64,000 nucleotides of DNA, from assembly GCF_020439865.1 (NCBI RefSeq), contig NZ_JAGRPF010000138.1:1-64000 (forward strand). The letters are read 5' to 3'. The notes under the pieces are model-generated. The model saw nothing but the letters and a program-made list of their open reading frames with translations. It did not search any database and was not told where the DNA came from. Positions 8,937-17,296 of this stretch are shown here, piece by piece. This DNA is from Prosthecobacter sp. (lineage in GTDB: Bacteria > Verrucomicrobiota > Verrucomicrobiia > Verrucomicrobiales > Verrucomicrobiaceae). Position numbers and translations under genes: made by a program. Every line of letters begins with the position of its first letter. Within the stretch, counting starts at the first letter, position 1.

Positions 8937-9968
8937 TTAACGACTGACGCGTCCGCCGCCGTCGCCGTGCATCACGGCTTCAATTTCAGCACGGGTGCTG
9001 TAGTTGTAGTCACCCTCGATCGAATGCGCGAGGCAACCGGCCGCAGTCGCAAAAGCGATGGCAGACGATGGGGCGGAGTTTTGGAGAAAGCAGAAGACGA
9101 GGCCAGCAGTAAAGGCATCGCCTGCGCCGAGACGATCAATGACCTGCGTGATCGCGTAGGTCGGCGCGGTGTGCAGCGTGTCGTTGGCAGCTTCGTAGAG
9201 GGCGCCGCTGAAGCATTGCGCAACGGCGGTGCTGCCATCACGCAGGGTGAAGGTGGCGTGAGTGAGATGGGGGAACTCGGCGACGATCTGCTGCGCCAGC
9301 GCCTTCAAATCGCCGTTGAACTCGATGCCGAGCATCGCGGTGGCGTCGCTGATGCCGCCGACGAAGACGGTGACCTGGGGCAGCAGCGCGCGCATGGTGC
9401 GCGTGGCGAGTTCGCGTGCGGAGAGCGGCGGCTCCCAGCGCCAGAGTTTCGTTCGGTAGTTCATGTCGCACACGACCTGGATGTCGCGCTTGCGGGCTTC
9501 CTGAACGGCGAACACCGCGACGTCGCTCGCGTTGCGTGAGATGGCGGGCGTGATGCCGGAGATGATGAACCACTCGCAGCCGGCGAAGATGGCGTCCCAG
9601 TCATACGCGGACGCGGGTGTGATGGCCACGGACGAGCCGTCACGATCATAGATGACATTGCCGCCGCGCTGATTCGCACCGTGTTCGAGAAAGTAGGTGC
9701 CAAGACGACCTTCCGGCGTGCGCAGAATGTGTTTCGTTTTGACACCGAGACTGCGCAGATCGGCGATGCACGCATCGGCGATGGCGTGATCAGGCAACGC
9801 CGTCACAAACGCGGCATCGATGCCGAGATAAGCGAGCGAGGCTGCAATGCTCGCCTCCGCACCGGCGAAGGTAGCGGTCATGCTGCCGGGCATGGCTTGT
9901 TGAAATCGCGCGAAGCCCGGCGTGGCGAGGCGCAGCATGATTTCACCAAAGGTGACGACGCGGCTCAT
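8937..9968 (-). CDS. kdgK: 2-dehydro-3-deoxygluconokinase (PfkB family)
   Basis: ATP-dependent sugar kinase expected to phosphorylate 2-keto-3-deoxygluconate (KDG) to KDPG. 343 residues. The N-terminus VVTFGEIMLRLATPGFARF and GSMTATFAGAEASIAASLAYLG are typical of KDG kinases; RLGAGDAFTAGLVF carries the PfkB anion-hole and catalytic Asp motif (GAGD). Its ATG overlaps the stop of the aldolase gene by four bases (ATGA), so kinase and KDPG aldolase are translationally coupled, which strongly supports the KDG assignment over other PfkB sugars. Confidence 0.9.
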   Translation of the reverse strand: MSRVVTFGEIMLRLATPGFARFQQAMPGSMTATFAGAEASIAASLAYLGIDAAFVTALPDHAIADACIADLRSLGVKTKHILRTPEGRLGTYFLEHGANQRGGNVIYDRDGSSVAITPASAYDWDAIFAGCEWFIISGITPAISRNASDVAVFAVQEARKRDIQVVCDMNYRTKLWRWEPPLSARELATRTMRALLPQVTVFVGGISDATAMLGIEFNGDLKALAQQIVAEFPHLTHATFTLRDGSTAVAQCFSGALYEAANDTLHTAPTYAITQVIDRLGAGDAFTAGLVFCFLQNSAPSSAIAFATAAGCLAHSIEGDYNYSTRAEIEAVMHGDGGGRVSR

Positions 9969-10654
9969 GGGCGCACTTGTTTCACGATGTCGCTGGCCTC
10001 ACGCGCGAGCTTGGTGATCGCCGCCCAGTCGCCTTTCGCGATCAAATCCTTCGGCGCGAGCCAGGAGCCGCCAAGCGCGAGAACGGAGGGCTCCTTCAAA
10101 TAAGTCGCCGCATTCGCCGCGCTCACGCCTCCAAGCGGGATGAACTGTACGCCGAGGTGCATGAACGGCGCGGCTATGCTGCGCAGGTAGGTCAGGCCGC
10201 CGCAGGGCTCGCTGGGGAAAAACTTCAGCGCCTTGCATCCGGCTTCGAGCGCGAGTTCGATGTCCGTCGGCGTGCAAACACCCGGGGCGAAGGGCAGGCC
10301 GATGCGCGCCGCTTCGGCGACGACACGCGGATTCATCCCCGGAGCCACACCGAAGGTCGCACCGGCTTCCTTGGCTTCATTCGCCTGTTTCAGAGTGAGA
10401 ATCGTGCCGACACCGGCGGTGATCTCCGGCACCTCGGCGCGGATCCGGCGCAGACATTCCAGCGCGACCTCCGTGCGCAGCGTGAGCTCGATGGCATCCA
10501 CGCCTCCGGCGAGCAACGCACGTGCAAGCGGCACGGCGTCTTCAAGGCGGTCAATCATGAGAACGGCGATGACACCGGTCTGGCGGAGCTGGCGGGTGAG
10601 TTGGTCGGTCATGCGCCTGAAGCAGGACGGGAGCGCTGGTTTTGCAACCTGCAT
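9965..10654 (-). CDS. eda: 2-dehydro-3-deoxy-phosphogluconate (KDPG) aldolase
   Basis: Class I aldolase splitting KDPG into pyruvate and glyceraldehyde 3-phosphate. Motifs: GVIAVLMIDRLEDAVPLARAL, IELTLRT, AGVGTIL, and GCKALKFFPSEPCGG with the Schiff-base lysine in KALKFFP. The start at 10654 is preceded by GGAG at good spacing; an internal ATG at 10612 gives the more usual family N-terminus (MTDQLTRQLRQTGVIAV) but lacks a clear ribosome site. It lies 12 bases downstream of the SGNH gene and overlaps kdgK by four bases, forming a three-gene uronate-type unit. Confidence 0.93.
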   Translation of the reverse strand: MQVAKPALPSCFRRMTDQLTRQLRQTGVIAVLMIDRLEDAVPLARALLAGGVDAIELTLRTEVALECLRRIRAEVPEITAGVGTILTLKQANEAKEAGATFGVAPGMNPRVVAEAARIGLPFAPGVCTPTDIELALEAGCKALKFFPSEPCGGLTYLRSIAAPFMHLGVQFIPLGGVSAANAATYLKEPSVLALGGSWLAPKDLIAKGDWAAITKLAREASDIVKQVRP

Positions 10655-10666
10655 GTGGGACTCCGC

Positions 10667-12049
10667 TCACTTCATCGGCGGCTCGAAGACATCGAAGGCT
10701 TCGATGCTCACCTCGCCGGTGGGCGTGAGTTCGAGGGTGTGTGCATCATTCGGCAGCGATTGGGCGAGACGGACGACGAAGGTTTCATTCGCGGTGCCTC
10801 GGAAGGAAACTTCGGCGACTCCGGCGCGTTTCACATCCCACGTAAAACGGTCGCCGGATCGATTGCGTTCGGCGCGACGCCAGAGTTCAGGCTCGATGCT
10901 GATCTGGCCGCTGGTGCTGGTGAAGGGCTTGAAGGCGTTGCCTTGTCCGTCGGGACCGGTGACGCTGCCGGTGAGCTGATAATCGCCGGCGTCGCTGGTC
11001 ATGACGAGCGTCCAGGTCTGCGGGACGACGTTTCGTCCGAGAGTCACGGCATGTGGAGCCTGATCGCGGGGAACGGCACCTTTGCCTTCCTTGTGATTCT
11101 TCGCGTCGGGCTGGACATAGCTCATGAGGAAGGCGTCGAGCTGGTCAGCGGGCTTGCCGTCGATGGAAACGCGGACGCTGCCGCCAGTTGGCGACTTTTT
11201 GCCGATGAGATCGATGCGGTTGCCGGTGAAGTTGAGTTTGATGACGCCATCCTTCGCGGTAGGCGCGGTGATGCGACGCTCGCGGGACTCGGGCGCGTAG
11301 CTGAACATCTCGGGATGGCGCAGGTGGGTGAGGATGTTGGAGTTGATGATCTTCGCGCCGTAATCGCTCTGATGGACGGCGTCTTTGAGCAGCGCGGGAA
11401 TGGGCAGCTTGTTCGCGGCGAGGTAGGTGCCCCAGTCGCGGCGGCTTTCGACGAATTCGACGTCGTATTTGCGACACACCTCGCGCACGGCGGCCACGTC
11501 CTGATCCATGGCGTTTTCGGATTTGCCCCAGAGTTCTTGATCGCGCTCACGCCAGTGCAGGCTCGGCACGATGATGTCGGCGGTGCTGTTCTTGCGCACT
11601 TCGACGATGAGTTTTTCCAAATCGGCCGCGTTGCCGTTGGTGTAGGTGATGACGAGGTCCGGCTGGTCGGGAAGGACGAGATGCCGCAGCCATCCCCGCG
11701 CGTATTGCCACGGGCAGGAGTTGCCGACCATCTTCTTGTATTCGATGCGCGGCGCGTGCGGAAAGCGCTTCGCCATCTCCTCCTGCCATGCCTCGCCATT
11801 GCCGAGCATGTTCGTGTAACTGGAGCCGATGGCCCAGATGCGAAAGGGCCGGTCCGGCGTGAAGCCGTGCTCCAGCTTGTGCATCGCCAGCGCCAGATGC
11901 TGCCCGTCCGTCGGCTCCGCCTTCGCGACATACTCCGGCGCACCTTCCGGTTTGCCCTTGGCCGTGCGTGGTTCGTCCGTGACGAGATTGCGCTTCTCCT
12001 GGGCGAGGAGGGTGATGGGGAGGAATAAAGAGAACAGGAAGCGTTTCAT
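10667..12049 (-). CDS. Secreted SGNH/GDSL-like hydrolase
   Basis: 460-residue protein with signal peptide MKRFLFSLFLPITLLAQ. Around residue 80 FRIWAIGSSYTNMLGNGEAW resembles block I of SGNH hydrolases (Ser in GSS), with an Asn block at YTNGNAADLEK and a later DAVHQSDYGAKIINSNIL segment that could supply the catalytic Asp/His pair. A C-terminal beta-rich region (about residues 280-460) may be an accessory domain. Being first gene of the eda-kdgK unit, it may de-esterify an acetylated or methylated uronic-acid polymer outside the cytoplasm; that is inference. Confidence 0.75.
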   Translation of the reverse strand: MKRFLFSLFLPITLLAQEKRNLVTDEPRTAKGKPEGAPEYVAKAEPTDGQHLALAMHKLEHGFTPDRPFRIWAIGSSYTNMLGNGEAWQEEMAKRFPHAPRIEYKKMVGNSCPWQYARGWLRHLVLPDQPDLVITYTNGNAADLEKLIVEVRKNSTADIIVPSLHWRERDQELWGKSENAMDQDVAAVREVCRKYDVEFVESRRDWGTYLAANKLPIPALLKDAVHQSDYGAKIINSNILTHLRHPEMFSYAPESRERRITAPTAKDGVIKLNFTGNRIDLIGKKSPTGGSVRVSIDGKPADQLDAFLMSYVQPDAKNHKEGKGAVPRDQAPHAVTLGRNVVPQTWTLVMTSDAGDYQLTGSVTGPDGQGNAFKPFTSTSGQISIEPELWRRAERNRSGDRFTWDVKRAGVAEVSFRGTANETFVVRLAQSLPNDAHTLELTPTGEVSIEAFDVFEPPMK

Positions 12050-12139
12050 GGCAGGCTATGGGAAACGACGGTGCCTCACCTGTCTCGCAAACTTGTGCGC
12101 TCTCTGTTCCACCAAACACCCTTCCTGAGCGAAATGCGC

Positions 12140-12526
12140 TCAAGGCGACTGCACAGGCGCTTGATCGAAGGGATTCGACCACTTCAAGGCGGTGATGCGC
12201 TTGTAGTCGTCGGTGTTCCGCGTCAAGAGTTCCAGATCGTGTTCCAAGGCAGTCGCCGCGATGAATGCATCGCCGAGGGACATTTTTCCGGCCTGTCTCA
12301 ACTCAATCGCCCGATCAGCAACAGCATCCGTGATCGACAGCAGCGTTCCCGCAGCCAGAAAGCTTTCTAAATCCCGCTTGTCTTCGGGTGTGATTCGATG
12401 CCAGCCCAGAACTTCGACACGGGTGGCCTGCGAGATCGCGAAGGGCTGGGACAACACTTCTGCGCGCAGCCAGCCGTTCGCAGGCAGGGTGGCATAGATC
12501 ACGATGTTGCTGTCCAGCAGTCTCAT
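12140..12526 (-). CDS. vapC: PIN-domain toxin, VapC-like
   Basis: 128-residue PIN-domain ribonuclease, the usual VapC length. Acidic metal-site residues are visible: Asp5 (RLLDSNIVIYA), Glu38 (TRVEVLGW), Asp86 (SLGDAFIAATA), with Asn104/Asp106 in LLTRNTDDYKRI. Toxins of this family cleave specific RNAs such as initiator tRNA or 23S rRNA loops. The start ATG overlaps the upstream antitoxin stop by four bases, the standard antitoxin-first layout. The target RNA cannot be judged from sequence. Confidence 0.88.
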   Translation of the reverse strand: MRLLDSNIVIYATLPANGWLRAEVLSQPFAISQATRVEVLGWHRITPEDKRDLESFLAAGTLLSITDAVADRAIELRQAGKMSLGDAFIAATALEHDLELLTRNTDDYKRITALKWSNPFDQAPVQSP

Positions 12527-12798
12527 GAATCGCGTCCGGGGAGAACTCGGTCGGCGCGTTGTTCATGTTGCCAGGCTGCGACATCATCGATGCCTGCCAT
12601 GCCACCGCGGCTGGCGATCCGGTTCAGAGCGGCCAGCGCCTCGGCGCGTCTGTCGTCATCGCTGACACCACCGTTCTTCATTGGCACTTCCCCCTCGACC
12701 ATGTCCAGCAGGTTCACGATGATGCGCTCCAAGGTCGCCGCCCGTTGTGGCGGTAACTGGCGAAGGCGGAGGTCGATTTGTTCGGCAATTGCGCTCAT
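12523..12798 (-). CDS. Probable antitoxin of the PIN toxin
   Basis: 91-residue protein directly upstream of and overlapping the PIN toxin (ATGA). The sequence is helical and charged (AEQIDLRLRQLPPQRAATLERIIVNLLDMVEG), with a flexible C-terminal stretch containing WQHEQRADRV that could wrap the toxin. It does not show an obvious AbrB, Phd or RHH signature by eye; assignment as antitoxin rests on gene order, size and coupling. It probably also represses its own promoter, as VapB-type antitoxins do. Confidence 0.75.
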   Translation of the reverse strand: MSAIAEQIDLRLRQLPPQRAATLERIIVNLLDMVEGEVPMKNGGVSDDDRRAEALAALNRIASRGGMAGIDDVAAWQHEQRADRVLPGRDS

Positions 12799-13115
12799 AT
12801 TCAGGAGTGTAAGTTATCGGGCGCATTTTGGCAATCTACGAGCTGTCACGATCAACGCAGCCCAGTTTGGGCGCAACGAACTCGTTTCACCTCCAGCTCA
12901 TTGGGTTTCGACTTGGCGAAAATCTCCTGCCCCATCAAAAGATCCATCTGCGCATAGGCACGCTCGGAGGTGACTCGCGGCATCTGTGAGCGAATCTGAC
13001 GGAGCTTGGCGGACAGCTGTTGGAAGGTCACTGTTGATGCGGAAATGAACGTCGATTCCGTGACGCATCCTATGGATTTGAGGACCCGAAGCGAGATGCG
13101 TCGAAATTGTGTAGA
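12799..13115. other. Intergenic stretch without a supported gene
   Basis: Holds the presumed promoter of the toxin-antitoxin pair (leftward) and the 3' side of the DUF1963 gene. Short open frames here lack family resemblance, ribosome sites and consistent codon use. No terminator with a T-run was recognised. Confidence 0.5.
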
Positions 13116-13973
13116 CTAACAGCACTGCAGCGTCATCCAAACCCGATCAAAGCGCAACTCGCACAAATCTTGCTTCCGAATCCAATAGTAAAGCATCCCT
13201 GAGTCTCCCCACATGAAGTTGCCAATATCATCCGAATCGAGCTGCAGAAGCAGAATCCAATCGTCTGCGTGCTTCTCCAAAGACGCTCGGCGCGGGTCTT
13301 CGTAGCCCGACGCATTTCCGCAATAAAGGCCATTGGTAACTAGTTGGGCTTCAAGCTGCATGTCGCCTTGGATGTTTTCTGAGTGGCCTAGCAAACGGTG
13401 CTTGCCCCCTGATCGCCCTGGGTTCAGCGAACCAAGATCAGCAACCAGGCAGGAATAGGCGTCATACATGTCATCGTTCCAGGCACTGGAACTCGTGAGT
13501 GCATTCGTTTCCCGGTGTCCCAAGGCTGGAAGTGTCATCTCCTCGCGAAACGCCAGCGCATGCTCTTCCAAAGCGAAGTCCGGCCTTTTCGTCACCTGGC
13601 GGTTTAGCTCCGCACAGCTGTTGAAATAGCTGACGTGAAATCCGTCGATCGCAGCGGGGTCGTACCCCCATGGTTGTTCTTCAAGGTCGTAAAAAAACGA
13701 CAGTAAACCGGATGTTGGCAATTGACCCTTTAAGCTCGTAATGCCCGCAATGTCAGCCAGATTGATTTGAAGCACAAGATGCTGGGGTTTGCCGCCAAAT
13801 TCAGGCCAGCGAAAGCCATCCGGCAGGTCTGGGTTGCCGCCCAGTTTTGAAGAGCCAATATCAAGTTCTGTATTTGTTCTAGGCTTCAGTGAGAAGGCAG
13901 CACAGGGCAATGCCAAGGACTCGATTTGAGAGGCAAGTGGTTTAAGGGGTAGTGGCAATTGCAGAGAGTTCAT
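13116..13973 (-). CDS. DUF1963 (YwqG-like) protein
   Basis: 285-residue cytosolic protein of the DUF1963 family. Diagnostic stretch: SKLGGNPDLPDGFRWPEFGGKPQHLVLQINLADIA, then GLLSFFYDLEEQPWGYDP and, near the C-terminus, DDWILLLQLDSDDIGNFMWGDSGMLYYWIRKQDL. Family members are widespread, often near toxin-immunity loci, but no biochemical function is established. Its A/T content is higher than that of flanking genes, hinting at acquisition together with the neighbouring toxin-antitoxin pair. Confidence 0.85.
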   Translation of the reverse strand: MNSLQLPLPLKPLASQIESLALPCAAFSLKPRTNTELDIGSSKLGGNPDLPDGFRWPEFGGKPQHLVLQINLADIAGITSLKGQLPTSGLLSFFYDLEEQPWGYDPAAIDGFHVSYFNSCAELNRQVTKRPDFALEEHALAFREEMTLPALGHRETNALTSSSAWNDDMYDAYSCLVADLGSLNPGRSGGKHRLLGHSENIQGDMQLEAQLVTNGLYCGNASGYEDPRRASLEKHADDWILLLQLDSDDIGNFMWGDSGMLYYWIRKQDLCELRFDRVWMTLQCC

Positions 13974-14003
13974 CTGTAGAGACAGTCAGTCGATTGCAGC
14001 CCA

Positions 14004-15887
14004 TCATCCATTAGATTCAATTGCAATTGTAACTTTGATGCTCCCCTCAAACTTCCCCTTCCCCGTGTAATCCCCAACCGGGATCTTATTGTCGTGACCG
14101 ACGCAGAAGTCCTCTTTGGGCTGATTACGAATGAGGCCAGGGCCCTTTGCGGTGGCGGGTGGTTGATCATCGACCTGAACGGTCATGGCACCGTCTTTGG
14201 CGAGTGCGGCGGTGATGCGATGAGGCTGGTTGTCGGCCGAAAAGGTGGTTTCGACGTTGGTGAGGGATTTGCCGTGGCGGAGGGACCAGACGGCCTTTCC
14301 GCCGCTGAGATGAAGCGCGTAGCCGACGCTCGCGCCGCCGTGGGCGATGAGGATGGCGTCGCGCTGCGTGGTAGTGACTTCGCAACTGAGCGTGAAGGGA
14401 ACGCCGCTGATTTGCGGAGCGCGATCCGGTGCAAGCGTGTCGCCGGGGTTCAGCGTGTCGAGCGCGACGGGCCGGGCCGCCTTTTTGACACGCGGTGCGT
14501 CGCTCGTGGGATAAAGCGTGACGGGATTCTCGACTTCACCGGCGGGACGACGTGACTTCGGTTCCTTGCCGCCGAGTTCGGCGCCCATTTTTTCAGCGAG
14601 CGCGGTGAGTTTGGCGACGATGTCGGGATGCTTGTCGGCGAGGTTGGTGTGCTCGTTGATTTCCGTGTCGAGGTTGTAGAGGCGCGGGTTGATCTTCGCG
14701 TCTTCGGCGGGTCCTTTGCCCATCGTTTCGGGCTGCGTCGAGATGGCGAGCTTCCACGGGCCCTGCCGCACGGCCTGGAGGTTGTAACCGGCGAAGTAGT
14801 AGTGCGCCTCGCGCTGCGATTCGGTGGTTTTGCCAAACAGGAGCGCGGAGATGTCGCGACCATCGATGACGGGTTCGGCGGGCACCTTGCCTCCGGCGAG
14901 TGACACGCAGGTGGGGAGCATGTCGATGGTGCCGGCGACAGCATCGCACACGCTGCCGGGGGCGATCTTGCCGGGCCACCAGGCGACAGTGGGCACGCGC
15001 ACGCCGCCCTCCCAGGTGCTGCCTTTGCCGCCACGAAGCGGCAGAGCGCTGCCGCCGTCCGCGCCTTTGATGAGCCAGGGGCCGTTGTCGCTGGTGAAGA
15101 CTACAAGCGTGTTTTCATCGAGCTTCAGCTCGCGCAGCGTGTCGAGCACGCGACCGACGCTCCAGTCCACCTCCTCCACCCAGTCGCCGAAGCGGCCGTT
15201 CTGCGATTTGCCGCGAAATTTCTCGCCGGGCCAGATGGGCGTGTGGACGGCGGTGTGCGGGAAGTAGAGGAAGAACGGCTTGTCCTTGTTGGCGCGGATG
15301 AAACCGACCGCCTCCTCAGTGTAGCGTTCCTCGATGCGGCTCTGATCTTCCTCGGTGAGCAGTTCCACGACTTTGTCGTCACGCAGGAGCGGCACAACGC
15401 GCTTGCCGCTGTCCTTGTCAGTCCGCAGCATGTCGTTGGAATACGGGATGCCGAGATAGTGGTCGAAGCCCTGTTTCGACGGGAGAAACTCCGGCTGGTC
15501 GCCGAGGTGCCATTTGCCGACGCACTGCGTGGCGTAGCCCTGCGCCTTGAGCAGGTCGGCGATGGTGTTTTCCTGCGGATGCAGGCCGTTTTTGCTTCCC
15601 GGCCCGTAAACACCCGGCACGGAGATGCGAGCACCATAGCAGCCGGTCATGAGCTGCGCCCGCGACACGCTGCAAACGGGGGCCGCATAGAACGATGTGA
15701 GCTTCATGCCCTCCTGCGTCATGCGGTCGAGGTTCGGTGTCTTCTGCTTCGTCGCACCAAAGGGACCGATGTCGGCATAGCCCATGTCGTCGATGAAAAG
15801 GATGACGATGTTCGGCTTGTCGGCGGCGCGCGACGAGAGCGGGCCACCGAATGACGAGAGGAAGAGGGCAAGAAGGAGAAATCTCAT
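14004..15887 (-). CDS. Secreted sulfatase with C-terminal lectin-like domain
   Basis: Type I sulfatase, 627 residues from the ATG chosen (MRFLLLALFLSSFGG, a signal peptide); an in-frame GTG 75 bases upstream would add a non-signal extension. Metal-site start DKPNIVILFIDDMGYADIG, formylglycine site PVCSVSRAQLMTG with Cys72 as the modified residue, KWHLGD and FTSDNGPW follow in order. The site reads C-x-V-S-R where the classic motif has Pro or Ala. After about residue 450, a segment with VPFTLSCEVTTTQRDAILIAHGG looks like a concanavalin/LamG-type beta-sandwich that could bind the sulfated glycan. Substrate unknown. Confidence 0.9.
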   Translation of the reverse strand: MRFLLLALFLSSFGGPLSSRAADKPNIVILFIDDMGYADIGPFGATKQKTPNLDRMTQEGMKLTSFYAAPVCSVSRAQLMTGCYGARISVPGVYGPGSKNGLHPQENTIADLLKAQGYATQCVGKWHLGDQPEFLPSKQGFDHYLGIPYSNDMLRTDKDSGKRVVPLLRDDKVVELLTEEDQSRIEERYTEEAVGFIRANKDKPFFLYFPHTAVHTPIWPGEKFRGKSQNGRFGDWVEEVDWSVGRVLDTLRELKLDENTLVVFTSDNGPWLIKGADGGSALPLRGGKGSTWEGGVRVPTVAWWPGKIAPGSVCDAVAGTIDMLPTCVSLAGGKVPAEPVIDGRDISALLFGKTTESQREAHYYFAGYNLQAVRQGPWKLAISTQPETMGKGPAEDAKINPRLYNLDTEINEHTNLADKHPDIVAKLTALAEKMGAELGGKEPKSRRPAGEVENPVTLYPTSDAPRVKKAARPVALDTLNPGDTLAPDRAPQISGVPFTLSCEVTTTQRDAILIAHGGASVGYALHLSGGKAVWSLRHGKSLTNVETTFSADNQPHRITAALAKDGAMTVQVDDQPPATAKGPGLIRNQPKEDFCVGHDNKIPVGDYTGKGKFEGSIKVTIAIESNG

Positions 15888-15993
15888 GGCTGGGAGGGCT
15901 TGAGAACGTGGCGGAGCCCGGTTTGTGTCAGACGAGTTCCGCGACGGGCCGCAGGCTGGCACTGCTCTTGCTCTATTCTGTCCTTAACCACCC

Positions 15994-17295
15994 ATGACCC
16001 CTGCCCCGCACGACACAAGCATCCCCTCGCTTGGTCCCTGTTTGTTCCCTTCGCCCTTGAAGCGCATCGGAGCCGTGGAGGCGCCGTTCAAGGAACCTAC
16101 TGACCGCATCCTCTATCACAGCCACCTGCTGGAAGACGGGCGCGATGTCTCGACGCCGAGCTACGAGGAGGCCGGACCGCGGGAGATGCTCTATTTTGAT
16201 CCGCCGCGCACCACCGTCGGGATCGTGACCTGCGGCGGTCTTTGTCCCGGGCTGAACGACATCATCCGGGTCCTCGTGATGCGCTGCCACCAGCAGTACG
16301 GCGTCGCACGCACCTACGGCTTCCGCTATGGCTACGAAGGGCTGGTGCAGCGGTATGGGCACACACCATTGATCCTGAAACCGTCGTCGGTGGAGCAGGC
16401 GCATCATTTCGGCGGCACGCTGCTGGGCAGCTCACGCGGACAGCAGAACATCGGCGACATGGTGGACACGCTGGAGGACATGAAGGTGGACATCCTTTTT
16501 GTCATCGGCGGTGACGGCACGCTCCGCGGCGCGGCAGAGATCACGAAGGAAATCGAGCGCCGCGGGCTGAAAAAGGCCGTGGTCGGCATCCCGAAGACCA
16601 TCGACAACGACATCCGCTACCTCGACAAGAGCTTCGGTTTTGAGTCCGCCTTCGATGCGGCCGTGCAGGCGGTGAACTGCGCCTACGTGGAGGCCACCGG
16701 CGCAGTGAACGGCGTGGGGTTGGTCAAGCTCATGGGACGCGATTCCGGCTTCATCGCCTGCTACGCCGCGCTGGCAGGCAGCAATGTCGATTTCGTGCTC
16801 ATTCCCGAGGTCCCGTTTGAGCTCGAAGGAGAACGGGGCCTGCTGGAATCGCTGCGACATCGTCTGATGAAACGCGGCAGCGCCGTGGTGGTGGTGGCCG
16901 AAGGTGCAGGCCAGCATCTGATGCACACGGATGGCTCTACCGACGCCAGCGGCAACAAACGCTACGGCGACATCGGCACCTTCCTGAAGGATCAGATCAA
17001 TGCCTTCTTCAAGAAGCGCAAAACCGAGGTGAACCTCAAGTACATCGACCCCAGCTACATTGTGCGCAGCGTGCCTGCCAACGCACAGGACAACGTCTAT
17101 TGCTCACGCCTCGCGCAGTCCGCCGTGCATGCGGCGATGGCGGGCAAGACCGGCATGCTGGTGGGCCGCTGGCATGGCTCCTATGTGCATCTGCCGCTCG
17201 ATCTCGTCATCCACGGCCGCCGCAAAGTCGAACCCAAGCAAGAGCTCTGGCACAGCGTGCTCGAATGCACCGGACAGCCCGCAGTGATGCGGTGA
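15994..17295 (+). CDS. pfkA: 6-phosphofructokinase, group II (ATP-type, clade X-like)
   Basis: 433-residue glycolytic kinase making fructose 1,6-bisphosphate. Motifs: GIVTCGGLCPGLNDIIR, LGSSRG, VIGGDGTLRGA, GIPKTIDNDIRYLDKSFGFESA, KLMGRDSGFIACYAAL. The Gly in GGDGT with the Lys in PKTIDND is the combination seen in plant/Treponema-type ATP-dependent enzymes; PPi-dependent enzymes have GGDD plus PKTIDND. ATP is therefore the likelier donor. The enlarged N-terminal region (about 70 residues before the nucleotide fold) fits this clade. It is a lone rightward gene between leftward neighbours. Confidence 0.92.
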   Translation: MTPAPHDTSIPSLGPCLFPSPLKRIGAVEAPFKEPTDRILYHSHLLEDGRDVSTPSYEEAGPREMLYFDPPRTTVGIVTCGGLCPGLNDIIRVLVMRCHQQYGVARTYGFRYGYEGLVQRYGHTPLILKPSSVEQAHHFGGTLLGSSRGQQNIGDMVDTLEDMKVDILFVIGGDGTLRGAAEITKEIERRGLKKAVVGIPKTIDNDIRYLDKSFGFESAFDAAVQAVNCAYVEATGAVNGVGLVKLMGRDSGFIACYAALAGSNVDFVLIPEVPFELEGERGLLESLRHRLMKRGSAVVVVAEGAGQHLMHTDGSTDASGNKRYGDIGTFLKDQINAFFKKRKTEVNLKYIDPSYIVRSVPANAQDNVYCSRLAQSAVHAAMAGKTGMLVGRWHGSYVHLPLDLVIHGRRKVEPKQELWHSVLECTGQPAVMR

Positions 17296-17296
17296 T

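Noticed and set aside
9977..12028. Very long open frame opposite the SGNH and aldolase genes
   Set aside because: It mirrors several convincing genes on the other strand, and its translation is rich in Arg, Gly and Ala without family resemblance. Similar long mirror frames (352-1629, 26608-27804, 33108-34634, 60550-62244) are effects of high GC content.
12898..13140. 80-residue leftward gene between the toxin-antitoxin pair and the DUF1963 gene
   Set aside because: It overlaps the 3' end of the DUF1963 gene, has no ribosome site and no recognisable family.
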